Assembly (NCBI RefSeq): GCF_964204645.1
Contig: NC_134027.1
Location: forward strand, 26,958,485-27,022,484
Length of the DNA stretch: 64,000 nt
Reading direction: 5' to 3'
Source: Tubulanus polymorphus
Taxonomy: Eukaryota; Nemertea; Palaeonemertea; Tubulaniformes; Tubulanidae
Shown here in pieces: positions 36,685-50,100 of this stretch. Both the position numbers and the translations under genes were made by a program. How positions within the stretch are numbered: the first letter of the stretch is position 1; the number at the start of each line of letters is the position of its first letter. Below the pieces are notes generated by a model. It saw nothing but the letters and a program-made list of their open reading frames with translations, was not told the DNA's origin and searched no databases.

Positions 36685-36934
36685 CAGTGGTTAGGATATT
36701 GCACTGGCAAGTGATAGACCCAGGGGCCAGTTGCTCAGTCCAAAAGTGGTCTTAAGTTGTTAGATTGGCTATAGAACTAAGTTTGTCTTAGACTGGTCTC
36801 TGCCATGACCCAGGGGCCAGTTGCTCAGTCGTGACTTAAGTCCAAAAGTGGTCTTAAATCTTAAGACTGGCTTAAGTTGTTAGATTGGCTATAGAACTAA
36901 GTTGGTCTTAGACTGGTCTTATGCAACCGGCCCC
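36685..36934. repeat. tRNA-like SINE head interrupted by family F5 element copies
   Basis: The sequence GGACCAGTGGTTAGGATATT then GCACTGGCAAG (36691 on) resembles a Pol III A-box region. At GACCCAG it is broken by two F5 units, each starting GGGGCCAGTTGCTCAGTC (36723 and about 36815), and the last ends GCAACCGGCCCC. AGGTTCCTGATGG follows directly. The F5 ends are inverted repeats. Confidence 0.45.
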
Positions 36935-38884
36935 AGGTTCCTGATGGCTATAGTTAGTCTTAAGGTTGTTGAATTTTTTGTTCTGTTTTTGCTATAAGAG
37001 CTCACTCCCTTCCTCTTAACGACGATGAGATGGTGTTTTTAAATGGTATATAGTTTATATATAACCGAGGAGCTGAATCCCTGCGCTGCAGTTTTCTCTT
37101 CTCTCTTTGATTTTCAACATGATGTTGGATGTTGATCAATGCTTTTATTCTACTGATGCGAAGTTGTTCTGATGTTTTTTCATTCATTGCTCACTCAATT
37201 TCCGCGACTGCCGCGCGTCTCTAAGTGCTGAGCATTGTGGAAACATAACCTTATGTTTATCGGATATTTGTGTGGTTTGTGAGAATAAGGCGGTCTTACG
37301 CAGCTGTAGTCGTCCTCGTCGATGGGCATCTCAGGTATCAAGAATCTTGCCATAAGATTTTTCAATAATTCGCCCATGTAGCAGACTCTAAATCTATTAA
37401 TGAGGGAAAAACACTTTTTCAACAGATGTAAAAATGTCCATATCAATTTACAAACATGACACTGGATAGATTTATTAGGAATCTTCGTCCGGTGTTTAGT
37501 CGCGAGGCGATCGAACTTTGCTGGTTGATGGAAGACGCGATATTTGCGATAATGGCATAACATCGAGGGGGGGATAAAAAAATGATTTCTCCGTGCGCGC
37601 ATGACTGATGAATTCGAAATCATGTATAAGAATATTCGACGGAAAGTAATAATACCGGTACTGGGAAACGGAATAAAAACTGCATAAAACAAATAATTAA
37701 TTATTTATATAAAACGAGTTGTAGTGAATTTGAAATCCATGCTGAAGATTATTGTTTATAAAAGAGAATGACTGTCTCTGGTTCTCGTTGTTCTGTTAGT
37801 TTTATTAGTTTTGCGTGAGTTATAGTGAAATCTCTACGTCGTATTGAGTTACTAGTCTGCGGTGACAAGCATGCATTTATCTTGCAGAACTTTGAGGACA
37901 CTTGATGAAATTTTTATCAGTGAACTTTTCCATCGTCGAGCAGCTGTACGCGAAATAATTATTGAATTCATCTCAATTAATGATCATCGGATATTAGTGC
38001 AATACCTCGCTAACTCACTCGCGTCCAGTTTCACTGAAATCATTCAAATAAGATTTTTCTTGATATAATATTTTATCAAAAGACCCCTGATAGCTTCCCT
38101 GATCATAACCTCGCACCCTCTTGAATGCTTACCCAAAAACATTCGTCATGAACCCGATTATTGAAAGACTCTAAAACAAAGTTTATCTAAGTGCCTTTGG
38201 ATATCAAATCAGTGAAAATTGTCACTTTATAAATAGTATTTCATCATGTTGAAGAATTGTATAGAAAATTCTCGAATTCAGAAAGAAAAATGAAAATATT
38301 TCCTTCGATTAATGGTTTATATTTCGATGTTTCTGACTAAATCAGAAATAGTTGAGATTGCAACAAAACTATGAGATTCCAAGATTATGAGAAATTATGA
38401 GAACCTTTTCGGACTTTTTGGGATTTTGTTTATTATCGACTGATTAGTTTCTCTCCCCTCCACCAGGTATGAATTTCAGTATTATATACAGTCAGCTTAT
38501 TTTTTGCCCAAACACCCGAAATAGTTAGAAATGAAAGTAAAAAGTTGTATTTCAGTGCGACCACACAACCGCCCGACGCTTCATTCGAGAAATTCATGGG
38601 AAATTCTGCGCTTGTAAGTGAATGTTTCCACTCTTGTTTTATTCATGATGTATTGGTGGTCCAATTAGTGCTATGAGAAATATTAGATTGATTGTGGCTG
38701 GAAGACGCTGGGCGTGAGAACAGAAGTTTCACAGAAAATCTGCGAGCTGTTTGTCTGCTAAACTTTGTCGTTGTATCAGATATAATATGGACAATTGATA
38801 AGCAGTTCGATACTGAAGATTTACACAGATATCTGAACACTAGCGCAGATGGTTTGTTTACCGGTTAATACAGTTTCAACATCT

Positions 38885-39100
38885 TGTATTTGCAGTTCAG
38901 TTTTACTAAGTGTAAGTCGTCATTTGTATAAATCATCACATTACTGAAAGTTGTCTAGTTTTACGTTCTGAATTTATATTTACAATTCATTTTACTAAGC
39001 GGAAAACATTATTTGGATAAGTCGTCACATTATTGAAGTAGTCTCTCGTATTTTTGAGTCCTGATTTGTATTTCTAATTCAATTTACTCAGCGTAAGTCG
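38885..39100. repeat. Diverged tandem repeat of about 92 bp
   Basis: Three degraded copies of a unit containing TATTTNCARTTCANTTTACT and AAGTCGTCA begin near 38888, 38980 and 39073. Confidence 0.45.
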
Positions 39101-39235
39101 TATCAACTTAATGATCGTCCAAACAAATTTGAGATACATAAAATGAATTTCATCATCTGATGTAATATTTCAGTTGAGTTCAGTTTATTTCTCATGTTTT
39201 CCAATGATATTTAATTTTCAGTTTCTTTCTGTTAT

Positions 39236-39263
39236 CGCTGCTGCTGCTGCTGCTGCTGCTGAT
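39236..39263. repeat. (GCT)n microsatellite
   Basis: About eight uninterrupted GCT units ending in GATGCG. Frames across it encode Ala or Ser runs, but no gene context supports translation. Confidence 0.8.
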
Positions 39264-39469
39264 GCGTTTGTGGTATTTTCTAGCAATGTGGACTTGATAA
39301 TTAAACCAGTTACACCTGCCACAACACCTGTACATCTGTACACAGTGATTACATTGATTTTTTTCTACTAATCTCTCTGATAAATACATTGCAGTACTTG
39401 CCCCGGCAAACAGGTGATAAATAAATCCTAATCAGTTTTTTGTATGTCGTTTATTGCAGGACTATTTCC

Positions 39470-39735
39470 ACTGTCCGCCTCACTCCCTTTCCTCACTCCC
39501 TCCCTCCCTCGCTCTTCCCTTCATCCCTCCCTTCTCATTCCCCTTTCTCTCTCCTGCCTCTCCCTCACTCGAGCTTACCACTCCATCAATCTCTCTTCTC
39601 TCCCTCCTCTCCGTCTCTCTCACTCTCCCTGGCCTTCTCACTCCCTCTCCTCACTTTCTCCCCTTCTCTCTCACTCTCCCTGGCCCTCACTCCCTCTCCT
39701 CTCCTCACTCTCTCCCTTTCTATCTCTCTGATCTG
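39470..39735. repeat. Polypyrimidine (CT-rich) low-complexity tract
   Basis: About 260 bases almost purely C and T on the + strand, with internal repeats of CTCACTCTCCCTGG. All three forward frames are open only because of this composition. Such tracts can form triplex or H-DNA. Confidence 0.85.
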
Positions 39736-40302
39736 AGTTTTTCTTACAAATTCGATTTTGAACTGAATTGATTTTTCTCAGCAAATATTCTTATGCAACA
39801 CGAGGATGCAGGCTGTAGGATGATGAAAGGAAGGAGGATAGGAGGAGGAGGAGAAGGCGATTAAATTTTTCGAAGTTACTGTGAGAATGGCCAGCTGTAT
39901 TAGCCTATTGGTGTGAATGAGATTAGCAGTCCAGCTTCATGCTTGGTTACTCATCCGATCGGTTGTGTTAATATGAAGCAATGAGAACGTGACATGTGGG
40001 GGAATTTAACTGGAAATATTTAAACTATTTTAGCGGTTTGCTGCAGTGATACGTGATTGAGACACAATCCAGCACTCACTCACTCACTCGGTCTATTTTC
40101 AAGGAATGAAAAAGAACTCATGAAAAGTGATGTTGATTCCCACAAAAATGAGAAGCCAATTGAATAAATGTGACAATTAGGCTTCTGTCGTTTGTGTCCA
40201 GTTGCACAGTTAAGAATGGTCCAAAGTCAAAGTCGGCTGTGGTACTATATATGATCTCGTCAAAAATTTCGTACCACTGGACACTGGACATGATTTTCAG
40301 GC

Positions 40303-40735
40303 CTGGTTCTGTAGTTCTTAAAGTGGTCTTAGATCAACTGATATGAGCTTAGACTGGTCTCAAGTTATTAGATTAGTTATAGAACCAAAATGAGCTTAGA
40401 CTGGTCTTAAGTTTTGAGATCATTTATAGAACCAAAATGAGCTTAGATTGGTCTCAAGTTGTTAGATTAGTTATAGAACCAAAATGAGCTTAAACTGGTC
40501 TCAAGTTGTTAGATTATTTATAGAACAAAAATGAGTTTAGACTGGTCTTAAGTTGTTAGATTGGTTATAGAACTAAAATGAGCTTAGACTGGTCTTAAGT
40601 TGTTGGATTGGTTATTGTACCAAAATGAACATAGACTGGTCTTAAATTGTTAGATTGGTTATAGAACCAAGATGAGCTTAGACTGGTCTTAAGTTGTTAG
40701 ATTGGTTATAGAACGAATTGGTCTTCAGTGATGAT
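40303..40735. repeat. 47-bp tandem array grown from the interior of an F5 element
   Basis: Eight copies of a unit of about 47 bases with GTTAGATTGGTTATAGAACC and GAGCTTAGACTGGTCTTAAG. Single F5 elements elsewhere (36723-36934, 46252-46529) carry the same string only once, between their inverted ends. The array starts with an F5-like left end (GGCCTGGTTCTGTAGTTCTT) and ends without a clear right end. Confidence 0.75.
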
Positions 40736-41984
40736 TTTGGAGCCGTCCTCCAGAAGTTTGCACTCATTAATCAGACGCCGAATCAATGAATTCTATGAAT
40801 TCAATGAATTTAATTATCGGTTCTCGTTGTAGAATTAAGATCCGTCGCTTTCAAACGAAAATAGACAGAAAAAAGTAATTATCACAAAAATGAAATTGTG
40901 CCTCGTAGAGGAGTTCTCGAGCTTATAGCAATGACTAAGCTTTAGCCTATGATCGGCGTGCATTTTCTAGATAAACAGTAAAACGTTAGTGAATTGTGGA
41001 TCTGTAGTCGTCAGATAGCTGTTTGATTGTAGGTGAAATCACCTCAGATTAACGCAGCAGCCGCAGCCGCAGTCCGTCTCTCCGGTTATGGCTTCCTTCT
41101 TTCTCGTGTCTTGTCACCGATGGTTACAGTAAATCAAGCGCGACCTAATGACAGGTTTTGTCTTCTGCGATATGTTTTTTGAAAGACGTCATATTTTAAA
41201 AATGTTTTCCCCCTCGGAGCGGGATGTGTACAGTTTACAAGGGCGTATCTACGATCTTATGAAGGGGAGACCTGAAAATTGAACTGGGTACTTAATTTGA
41301 AAAGGGCAGATTTGGAAATGTGGCTTTTATGGACTTTTGGACTTACTTGAATTCATTTTTCATATTTCATTTTCTTTGCAAAAAAAATATCTTGACTTTT
41401 TTGGAAGGCAAGAATTATGATGAGGCGGACCAGTCCACCCGGTCCACCCCCTAATTCCACCCTTGGTATACAAGAAAGATACTTGTAGTGAAATATTAAG
41501 ATCATGCCAATTATGGAAAAAGTATCGCACAATTTTAAAGTTTTTTCCTAGTTTTATTTCTGAAGATATTTTCAAACTATTGATCACCGGATAATAACGC
41601 TCGTAAGTCCTCGACGCATAAAACAGTAGTAAAACCGTAATTACCTAGGTGGCGCTGGTGTAGTCGTGTTAACTACGTGGTATAAGACGTTATAATGTTA
41701 TTAGCTCGCATATGTTACCGTACTGATAACAGGCTTAGTAAAGTCAGGCTTACAATAAGAAGATTACGGCATCGTTCATAAATAAACCCATCTGTCTGTC
41801 TTAGCGAGAACCGGTCGCTCGAGAACCGTCCATTTTCTATAAGCTTCATATCGACAACTGACAAGATGATATTACGTGTTTTATGTCCACACTAAACAAC
41901 AAGCGCCTGAAATTCAGAATTGTTTCATTTCAACCGAGAAATTGTCACCCCCTGAATCCACCCATTTTTATGTTCCATTTTTTT

Positions 41985-42280
41985 GTTAAACTGATAAATA
42001 CCGTAGTAACAGTGAACTTTCAATCGTCGCTATATTTGAACTATCCACTGGTTAACTCCAACCATGGACATATAAACTAGTTTATACGACCACGATCTAA
42101 CCAACTTTTGATCGAAAGCAGCCCCCGGGACTAGTATATAAATGACTGTATTTATTTCCAATGTTTACGGGTAACCGGCGGATAAACTGTTGTTACGATA
42201 AAATTTTTAATCGTCACTATATGTCAACTATCCCCTGGTAAAAACTCAGACCAACTTTTCAGCAATTGCAGGCCCAGTTC
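41985..42280. repeat. Two F2 elements in tandem
   Basis: Copy one is about 41985-42128 (CTATCCACTGGTTAACTCCA, AACCAACTTTTGATCGAAAG, GCAGCCCC). Copy two is about 42165-42280 (GGTAACCGGCGGATAAACTG, ATCCCCTGGTAAAAACTCAG, ACCAACTTTTCAGCAATTGC). Both are diverged. Confidence 0.55.
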
Positions 42281-43732
42281 TGTGCTTAGAAGTTTACACC
42301 CAGTTCTATTAGACTCATGATAATTTCACAGTTTCCAGATGCTGCTGCCATCTTCAACTCGATACAGATATTACTGCATTGTGGTTCTCAATCAAAACCG
42401 TAACACCCTCTTAATCCCCTTCACCACTAAATATTAATTGCGATCAGAGAATTGTTTGTCGTGTCAAATACTTCCATGATATTTAATTTTCTTGGACATT
42501 TATTGGAAATATTCAATAATAATAATTCGTAAAGGTTACTCGGTGAAGAAACCTTAATCTGTTTGTTCTTATTAGAAATACTAGTTCATATGAAATACAA
42601 TTAAAGAATTGTGAAGATACATGTATGTATGTGATATGAGAAAGTCAGTGAAGTGTAACTGGTTGACGTGTATTTTTCAGTGTTGTATTTTTGTGATAAG
42701 TTGTATCTTGTTGCGTCCAGCTCGGTTTAAGGTGAGACCGGGGACTGGGTGTGCGTTTTATCAGTCTATAGCACGAGCCGACTGGGGAACGCCGCGTAAC
42801 GTTTACCATCGAAAACAATTAGTTTTTTCACTAGTAGTCGACCAATTTGCTGTGTCTGAGTCGGAGTGATACTGCGGTAGATTCATTGGTGTGAATCGCG
42901 GCTACAACCTCGGGGATACTGCTGGATCGTGTATGATTAGAGATCTAATATACCCGCTGCAACCATCCAGCATCACCCGGGATTTACATCCCATTAAGTT
43001 CATGTCATACACAGGTATTTTACGGAACTGATAACGCGACATTAGAATTATCACTCACCGTGTCACTGCCTTCATTCAAAAGTTCAACGTCTTTTTAGGT
43101 CGATTTTAAAACAAAAATTAAAACTGTTCGATATCTCGATTTCAGATATCTAAGTACGTACCCGTAATTAAAATCATTGTTGCTGATTTTTTCGTGAAAT
43201 TTTATTCATAATTTATTCAGCTTTTTAGTTTAGTTTGTTTAGCTGACTACTTCAACGTGTATGTATTACATACAGCGTATGAATACAACTCCGCTACGTT
43301 GAAGTCATTGTCTCGAAAATAGTCGGTGATATTTTTGGGCGATGATTTTTTCGTTGAATTTATTCCAGTAATTTGTCAAGTTGCATGTGTGCGTATGATA
43401 TGGATGTGTGACTGATAGAAACAGAAGCACCTGCCCCGCCTCGTAGGACTTTCTTCTATCACCTGGTACCAGCTTTCGAGCTTCCGTTTTCAATCACATT
43501 CCCGGACGAAACTACGAGATGTTTTAGAGGAAATAGAATATGAGTGTAATAATAATAAAGCAGCAAGTTTTCATGAAATAGATGTGGAATAACTGGTCTA
43601 TTTAAGGGTATGAATTAGAATTTGATATACATAGCTGAATGGAACCTCAGTCGAACTAACTTCAGGAGAAATCTGTTCATTATAACTGATAGCTTAAAAG
43701 TTAGTTGAAGCATGGACTCTTTATTTTAGAGT

Positions 43733-43834
43733 CCATGGTTAAAGATAACCAGTAGATAGATTCCACAGTAACAATGAACTGTAAATTGTCACTATGTAAA
43801 CTATCCACTTTTGAGCAACTGCAGCCCCTGAACA
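43733..43834. repeat. F2 element, internally shortened
   Basis: It contains GGTTAAAGATAACCAGTAGA and ACTATCCACTTTTGAGCAAC then TGCAGCCCCTG. The usual CTGGTTAACTCTAACCAA segment is deleted. Confidence 0.6.
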
Positions 43835-45119
43835 TTATAATAATGATCCCTTGCTTTAAAGATGTTTACATTTTAAAAAAAATCATTCCTTTGGAGAAAT
43901 GATTGATTCATATGAATATCAATTCCCTTTGTGGATCATTATCTGAATGTTCATTGCTTCATCAAACTCTTTAATTGACTTATTGGCATTCATTATTAGT
44001 TCAGTAATTCCCGATGATCCCAAATCACCCCCCCTCAGGCTGTGGTGCTGTGATACAAAACTGTGCAGTACTCGGTAAACTGAAGCTGGATTCACCCCTG
44101 ATATATCGGAATAAAAAGTTGCTTAATTCATTCGCGATATCGTGCATGCCCTTATAAAGACACCTGCTGATGACTAGTGAGTGTCCTAGTGTACCCATAC
44201 ATCACACACATTCACCTGTCCGATGACGACCGATGCTGTCTATAAATGAATACATCAATCTATGTCAAACTGTGTGCGTGTTAAACTGTACGAGACATTC
44301 CATCAAATACTTCATTAGTTACGCCGATCAAATTCTAAATCCAGACTCATGAATTTACGAATCATTTTTTGATGTAAAGTTTCTTTAGAACGGAAGATAT
44401 TGAAAATATTTTCAAAGTCACATTCACTGTGTGGATTGTGATCTAATTAGAGCAAAACTAATGCTTATATAACTAAAGCGCCCTTTTAAGTTCCTGTCAT
44501 TATTTCGGAACCAATTCTACAATAATATCTGTCAGTGACATCTGCAATTACAACTGCAGTCTATATGACATTTCACCGAGCGTATTGGGCCTGATGCGGT
44601 CACCTGTCAGAGGCCGTAAAAAGTGCCCTGAATAGAATATCAAGGGCCCTTCTAAATATGGAACATAGTTGAAAATAGTTCCTAAATCTGACCCAAGTTG
44701 ATTATGGATCCAGTTCTTCATTTTCTAGAAGTTTCTCTCCTTCTTTTTCTCGGTGATAATTAACTATATAGATGACATTCCGTCGGTGTATTCCCATCCG
44801 GAAATTACCGATATTGACGGAAAAGGGTTAATCCATCATTTTGGATGATTGAATGCAGCATCTTCCATTTATCCGTTGTATCATCAACTGCTGCTTCTCT
44901 GTAGATTAATCAAGATAGATTAATTCCAATGAAATCCCGGGTTTATGTTTAATCAGCTGTCTGATATTCACCATCACTATCAGTCTCAATCAGTCCACCT
45001 CGTATTATAAACCTTGACAACGGCGTTTCGATATTTTTTCCGTAGATTTTCAATTATTTCGTCTTCAATTGACTGAGACTCTCGACGAGCTGTCGTATCT
45101 ATTTTCGTGAAGAGACTAT

Positions 45120-45414
45120 AGCCGCGATCACACGTGCATTTTTGGCCCGGAACAACTGTTCACACGGGTGCCAAATGGGCCCGAGCCTGTTTGGCCCGAC
45201 CAAAAACGTCGGACCAGGCCCGAGCACAAGACAAATGATTGCGTTTGAATTGCAACTGGCACCGGAAATGATCGGCTTTGTTTGAGCATTGTTTAGTATC
45301 GAGTGAATGGTTTGCGTGTGAACGCGCTCTCTAATAAGGCACGGGCCAAATTTGGCCCGAGCCTGATCGGCGCCAATTTGGCCCGGGTCAAATAGTCTCC
45401 GTGTGATCGCGGCT
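45120..45414. repeat. F4 element with terminal inverted repeats and a 3-bp flanking duplication
   Basis: The left end is AGCCGCGATCACACGTGCAT. The right end, read inverted, is AGCCGCGATCACACGGAGAC, with further inverted matches through GGCCCGGGCCAAATTTGG. The trinucleotide TAT flanks both ends (45117-45119 and 45415-45417), consistent with a 3-bp target-site duplication as in Harbinger-like elements. No transposase frame is present. Confidence 0.7.
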
Positions 45415-46251
45415 TATGTATCTCTAGAGTTCTCTGCGCCGGATGCGATGAACCTAAATTCAAAGAGTAATATCTCGTAATGTTGTTTGCGATATTACTC
45501 AGAAGGTCGTCCTCGTTTTTCAAACCGCGCACAACCTTTTTCTTATGACATTACTTCGCGTCGACCCTTTATACAATTCATGCGATGAATTCCCCTTTGG
45601 TCGCGTAGTATAAATGAGTCATTTGATTCATCCCAATCAAGATGCCGGCCGTCTTGCGCTGTTCCCTAGGGTCCACTGTATCAATCTTACAATCAGCCGG
45701 CTCTGATGGAATTATCGCGGACCAGCTGCGGATATGAGGACAATTCTCTCAACCAATCACATTGTATTCTCTAAGGATGCTGATTGTTAGCTAGGGCTGT
45801 TTATATATGTATGACACACCTGATCCCTGACTGTTCGCTCCAGTCAACTCTTCAAAACTCTTCTCCGTTTTAAATTTGGTGTCAACCTCGTGCGTTTAGT
45901 TGAGTCAGCGAGGAGGAGTACAACTCCTGCCCTTCTTGCCCTGGCTATGTATATATATATGTATATATATATATATGTATATGTTTATCAGCAGGGTAGT
46001 TCAAGATTGGAGCAGCATTCTGCTGCCCAAAACTTGGGCCTGTCAAAACTTGGGTGTATACGCTTATATGCACTTGAATGTCGCTCAAGTGCCTGGAAAA
46101 TACATGAACCGGCACTGAGATGAAATGTTTAAATTTTCCAGTTTTCCATTCAGTTTTGGCATCGTCAATACATTTTGACTTCCTCTTTGTAGATACTTGC
46201 CATTTGCAACAGTATGGCCTTTTTATTACTTCGTCTTTCTGTCTAATTCAG

Positions 46252-46529
46252 CCCCAGGACCTCGTTTACGCAGTCTTGACTGAAGTCCAAAAGATGTCTT
46301 AAATCTAAAGACTGGTATTTAGTTGTTAGATTGACTATAGAATCGAGATGGTCTTAAATCCAAGCCTTCGCTATGTAACTGAACCCTGAGCCTGGGCCCA
46401 GTTGCACAGTCGTGACTTAAGTCTAAAAAAGGTCTTAAATCTTAAGATTGGTCTTGTTGATTGCCTATAGAACTAATTTGGTCTTAGACTGGTCTTAAGT
46501 CTAAGCCATGACTATGCAACTGGCTCCTG
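46252..46529. repeat. Two adjacent F5 elements
   Basis: 46252-46388 is diverged. 46391-46529 has good ends: GGGCCCAGTTGCACAGTCGT on the left and, inverted, GGAGCCAGTTGCATAGTCAT on the right. The centre has CTTAAATCTTAAGATTGGTC. Confidence 0.65.
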
Positions 46530-48069
46530 ATAGCAATCCCTGAATTGAAGTGTTTTTTCAATGATTTCAGTATCTGTGTATGTGTGGTGTGTGGTGTGTG
46601 GTGTTGTGTGTGTATATATATAGAATAGTGAAGTGATGTTTAACAGTCGTAGCGCGAAAATCAAATTACATTCGTCGTCATCGAAGACGAGACGTGATTT
46701 GATTGGATTTAAAATTAATCAAAAGCTCGCTGGTTCTGGTTGTTTGATCTCTGAAATGTGACGTGCTGTTGTGAAGTAATGTAATTCTCAGATCTTCAAA
46801 CATGAAAGATAACGGTAGCAGATGGCGCCGCCGAGGTCTCCGGTGATGAGAGTGAGAGAGAACTGATCCGATCTGCCGTTAATTCCGTGTAAGACGACGT
46901 CATTTCGGTTGATTGTGGAAATTACGCGAAAACGAGCCGCAGAAAGTCAACGCGTTCGTCGAGTTTATCGGCCCGAAGGAAAACCGTCTGAAGCGTTAAT
47001 CCAATTTAGGGAGGAATTCGATGGAACGTTGCTCGGTATATGAACCGTCTCCCGCGTCAGTGTCAAATACTGATCACCAGAAACTTTACGACGAGCTTTA
47101 TGAATAATATATAGAAATAACTGTTTTTCTCATGTATATTACCCCCAGTTTGTGTATAACAATTTATCGCTAAATTAGTCTCTTCGTTCTGTTACAATGA
47201 CTCAAAACATCGAATAGAATATTGAGGAAACTTTTCAGACTTTTATTCCTAGGATGGGATTTTATATTATCATTAGTAGTGACCAGGATTTTAAAATGTG
47301 AAATAATATTCATATCCCTTAATGTTATTTTATTATCACTTTTGAACACTGAGTTGATATACGTAATTGATTAAGACTCTTAAACTTATCCAGCAAGTTC
47401 ATGGATTTGAATTAAATGTGCTTAGTAATGATGACTTTACCTATATAGTTTAGGCCCGGGCCCTACAGTGTTATATATTGCCTACGCGCCTGAAACAAGC
47501 AGCATTATAAAGTCCTGTTTTTCAGAGATTGTTGAATATATAAATTGGTTGTAGGTAAAAATCTCAAAATCTTGAATGTTGGCAAGAATCCCCACTTGGC
47601 GATTTTTTCGAGAACATTTCAAAGCAAGATATTTCTCCAATTCTATTCATTTACAATAAAACTGGAGCTGATTATAGATTCTTAGATACTTTTGACAAAT
47701 TACGGATTTTTACCGGTAACCGTATAAATGAAGTTTTAATAACTATAATAAGTTTTGAATCAAAATTTAGGATGTAAAAATTTGTTCTTCTGTTTCGATG
47801 ACAAAACAAAAAAAAAGCTTTAGCTATGATAATGAATTGTTTTGTAGAATGAGGGTCGATTGATCCGTTACAGGTGCCAAGATAAACCCGTTCCACAGCT
47901 GCATTTATATAAATATATAATGGATCCTTAGAGCTGTTACTCGCACACGGACAATATAAATTTCAATTGTCACCGGAGACAGGTGCAATGGATTATTACA
48001 GCACTGCTAGTGCTGCAGATGTAATATACTTAAACTTTGAAATTTTCATGAGAAATGAATTTCACTAAT

Positions 48070-48190
48070 TGAACCGACTCCAGTGGATCCACTTCCACAG
48101 TTGTGAGTTATTAGAGTTAACTCTGAACTCAGGATCCGCTTCCACAGTTGTGAGTTAACTCTGAGATAAACTCAGTTAATCTCCAAGATT
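48070..48190. repeat. F3-related element
   Basis: It contains CTTCCACAGTTGTGAGTTA twice (near 48089 and 48139), with GTTAACTCTGAACTCAGGAT between. It looks rearranged. Confidence 0.45.
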
Positions 48191-50100
48191 TGAGAGTAAT
48201 ATTTAACCCATAACGGTTTGACTGGATCTAGTTATGTATTTCATGAGTTTGAAAACTTCGATGACCTTACAGCTAATGGTATCAGACAATAAGACTGAGT
48301 TTGACTTTGAATTAAACCCCAGAAATGAATCCAAGAGAGTGGTTTATTGATGCTCGAACTCTCTGAATGAATCACTATTTGTATAGTGTAAGGGTTCGAA
48401 CGCTGAAGGACCCGGGTTCAAATTTCGGAAAGTGTTCAGGTTAATGGGGTCTTGGAATTTGCCTGAAAGATGTCAACTGCCCCTAAAATTCCTCAATTTA
48501 CAGCTGGGTTTAGTTTCATGAAAAAATTGAAAGCTTAGAACAAGTTTGAATTGTCCAAATTGTTTGAATTGAAATCATAAACTAAAGCAAAAATTTGAGT
48601 TAAAACTTTTTCGTGGAACTGAATCGTGAATAGTTATTAGTTTAAGATGTTATTCGTAATATATATTAGAATTGAATTGAGATGAGATCTATATATATAT
48701 ATATATATATACATATACCACACACGTGTTTCCATTTCAGACAATAAGAATTTCACAATATATCGATGGTTTTTACTATGAAACAATAGTTCAAATAGAA
48801 TGATTGTAAATTGGCTACAGATGTCGGTGGTCATCTGTTCTCAGTTCATTACCTCTCCCTGTCCTTCCTCTCACTCACTCCTCTCCCTGTCCTTCCTCTC
48901 ACTCCTCTCAAGTCCCTCTCCCCTCTCCTCCTGGTTATTAGAAGATTCTGTTGCGTTTCATTTGTTTCCAATAATGGACACATGTTCCCCATGGGTAAAA
49001 CATGTGTCACCAATTCAACATATGTAAACTTCGATTTTTATCAGTAACAACATGCATTTTGGTAAACATGATTTTGACTATACACGGACTGATTGCCTAC
49101 GTACACATACATTAACGCGTACATTTAGCGTCTTAATTCATGCAGAAGATGATATTAACTTATCAAATATACACCTAACAACTGATATTCGTGACCCCGA
49201 TGAGAAAATAGTTATCGCCGAATAGAAATTCCTAGTTGTCTCGTGAAGTTCCTGCGATACTGTTGAGGTAACCGATACACGCAGCGATATAGCGTAATCA
49301 ATTATTGATATTTTTCTGAAACTATGTATCGCCTGATTGGGTCTGGGTCCCCTAGTGACATTTAATAAATAAATGGTCAGCTGTGGGCCAATTTGTATTG
49401 ATTTTGAGAATATTTCCAGCTGTACAGCTGTCTAGCTATTATTGAATGTGGAAGTTAGATGGGGATCTTGTAGGCCATGTGTTCTGTCCCGCAGATGGTT
49501 TTAAGTATTAAATACGGCATCTGTTTCAATGTTTAAGTTTAATCAATTAATGAATAACAGTATGGACTGATATATGAAAATACATCTGATAGTTTACTAT
49601 AGAATTATAGTCATTCTGAAGACACGAAGAGAATCTTGCAACGAATATTGTATTAAACTTGAATCATGTACAAAAATGAAAAACCAATATGGGTTAAAAC
49701 GATATCTGGCATTTCTATCCCTGGTATTTACTGCCTCAGGCATGGCTGGCGCGCGCCAAATGCACTACCATATAGACTATATAAATTCTATCAATAAAAC
49801 CAAGTGTTCAAGGGCATTGACTAATGTGTTGCGAGGGCCAGTTATACAAAATCTCACTTAAGTCCAAAAACTAATAAACGATCAGTTACTGGTTTTACCA
49901 GCAATCCACTTTTTATTGGTTTGAACCTTAGTGATGACGCGGGTTCTTTTTCCCTCCGGTCCGGAAACAGAAACCTTGAACCCGCTAATAATACTGTAAA
50001 CAGAGCTCAGTGGGTTGAGGATGACCTAAGTGTTGCTGATAATGTCCTGAGTGGAGCTCAATGGATCGAGGGGTGTGTATGGCGCTCTGATGCGCTCTGA

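Noticed and set aside
39440-39771. Three overlapping Ser/Leu/Pro-rich open frames
   Set aside because: All three forward frames are open because the tract is almost pure C and T; composition artefact.
42912-43000. Loose inverted repeat (ATCCAGCATCACCCGGG versus CGGGGATACTGCTGGAT)
   Set aside because: Short and imperfect; no second copy seen, so not called as an element.
48390-48432. tRNA gene suggested by GGACCCGGGTTCAAATTTCG
   Set aside because: The T-arm-like string has no pairing acceptor or anticodon stem; at most a SINE fragment.
49574-49861. 95-codon open frame with a hydrophobic stretch
   Set aside because: No conserved motif, no matching splice or promoter context, and typical chance length in AT-rich DNA.
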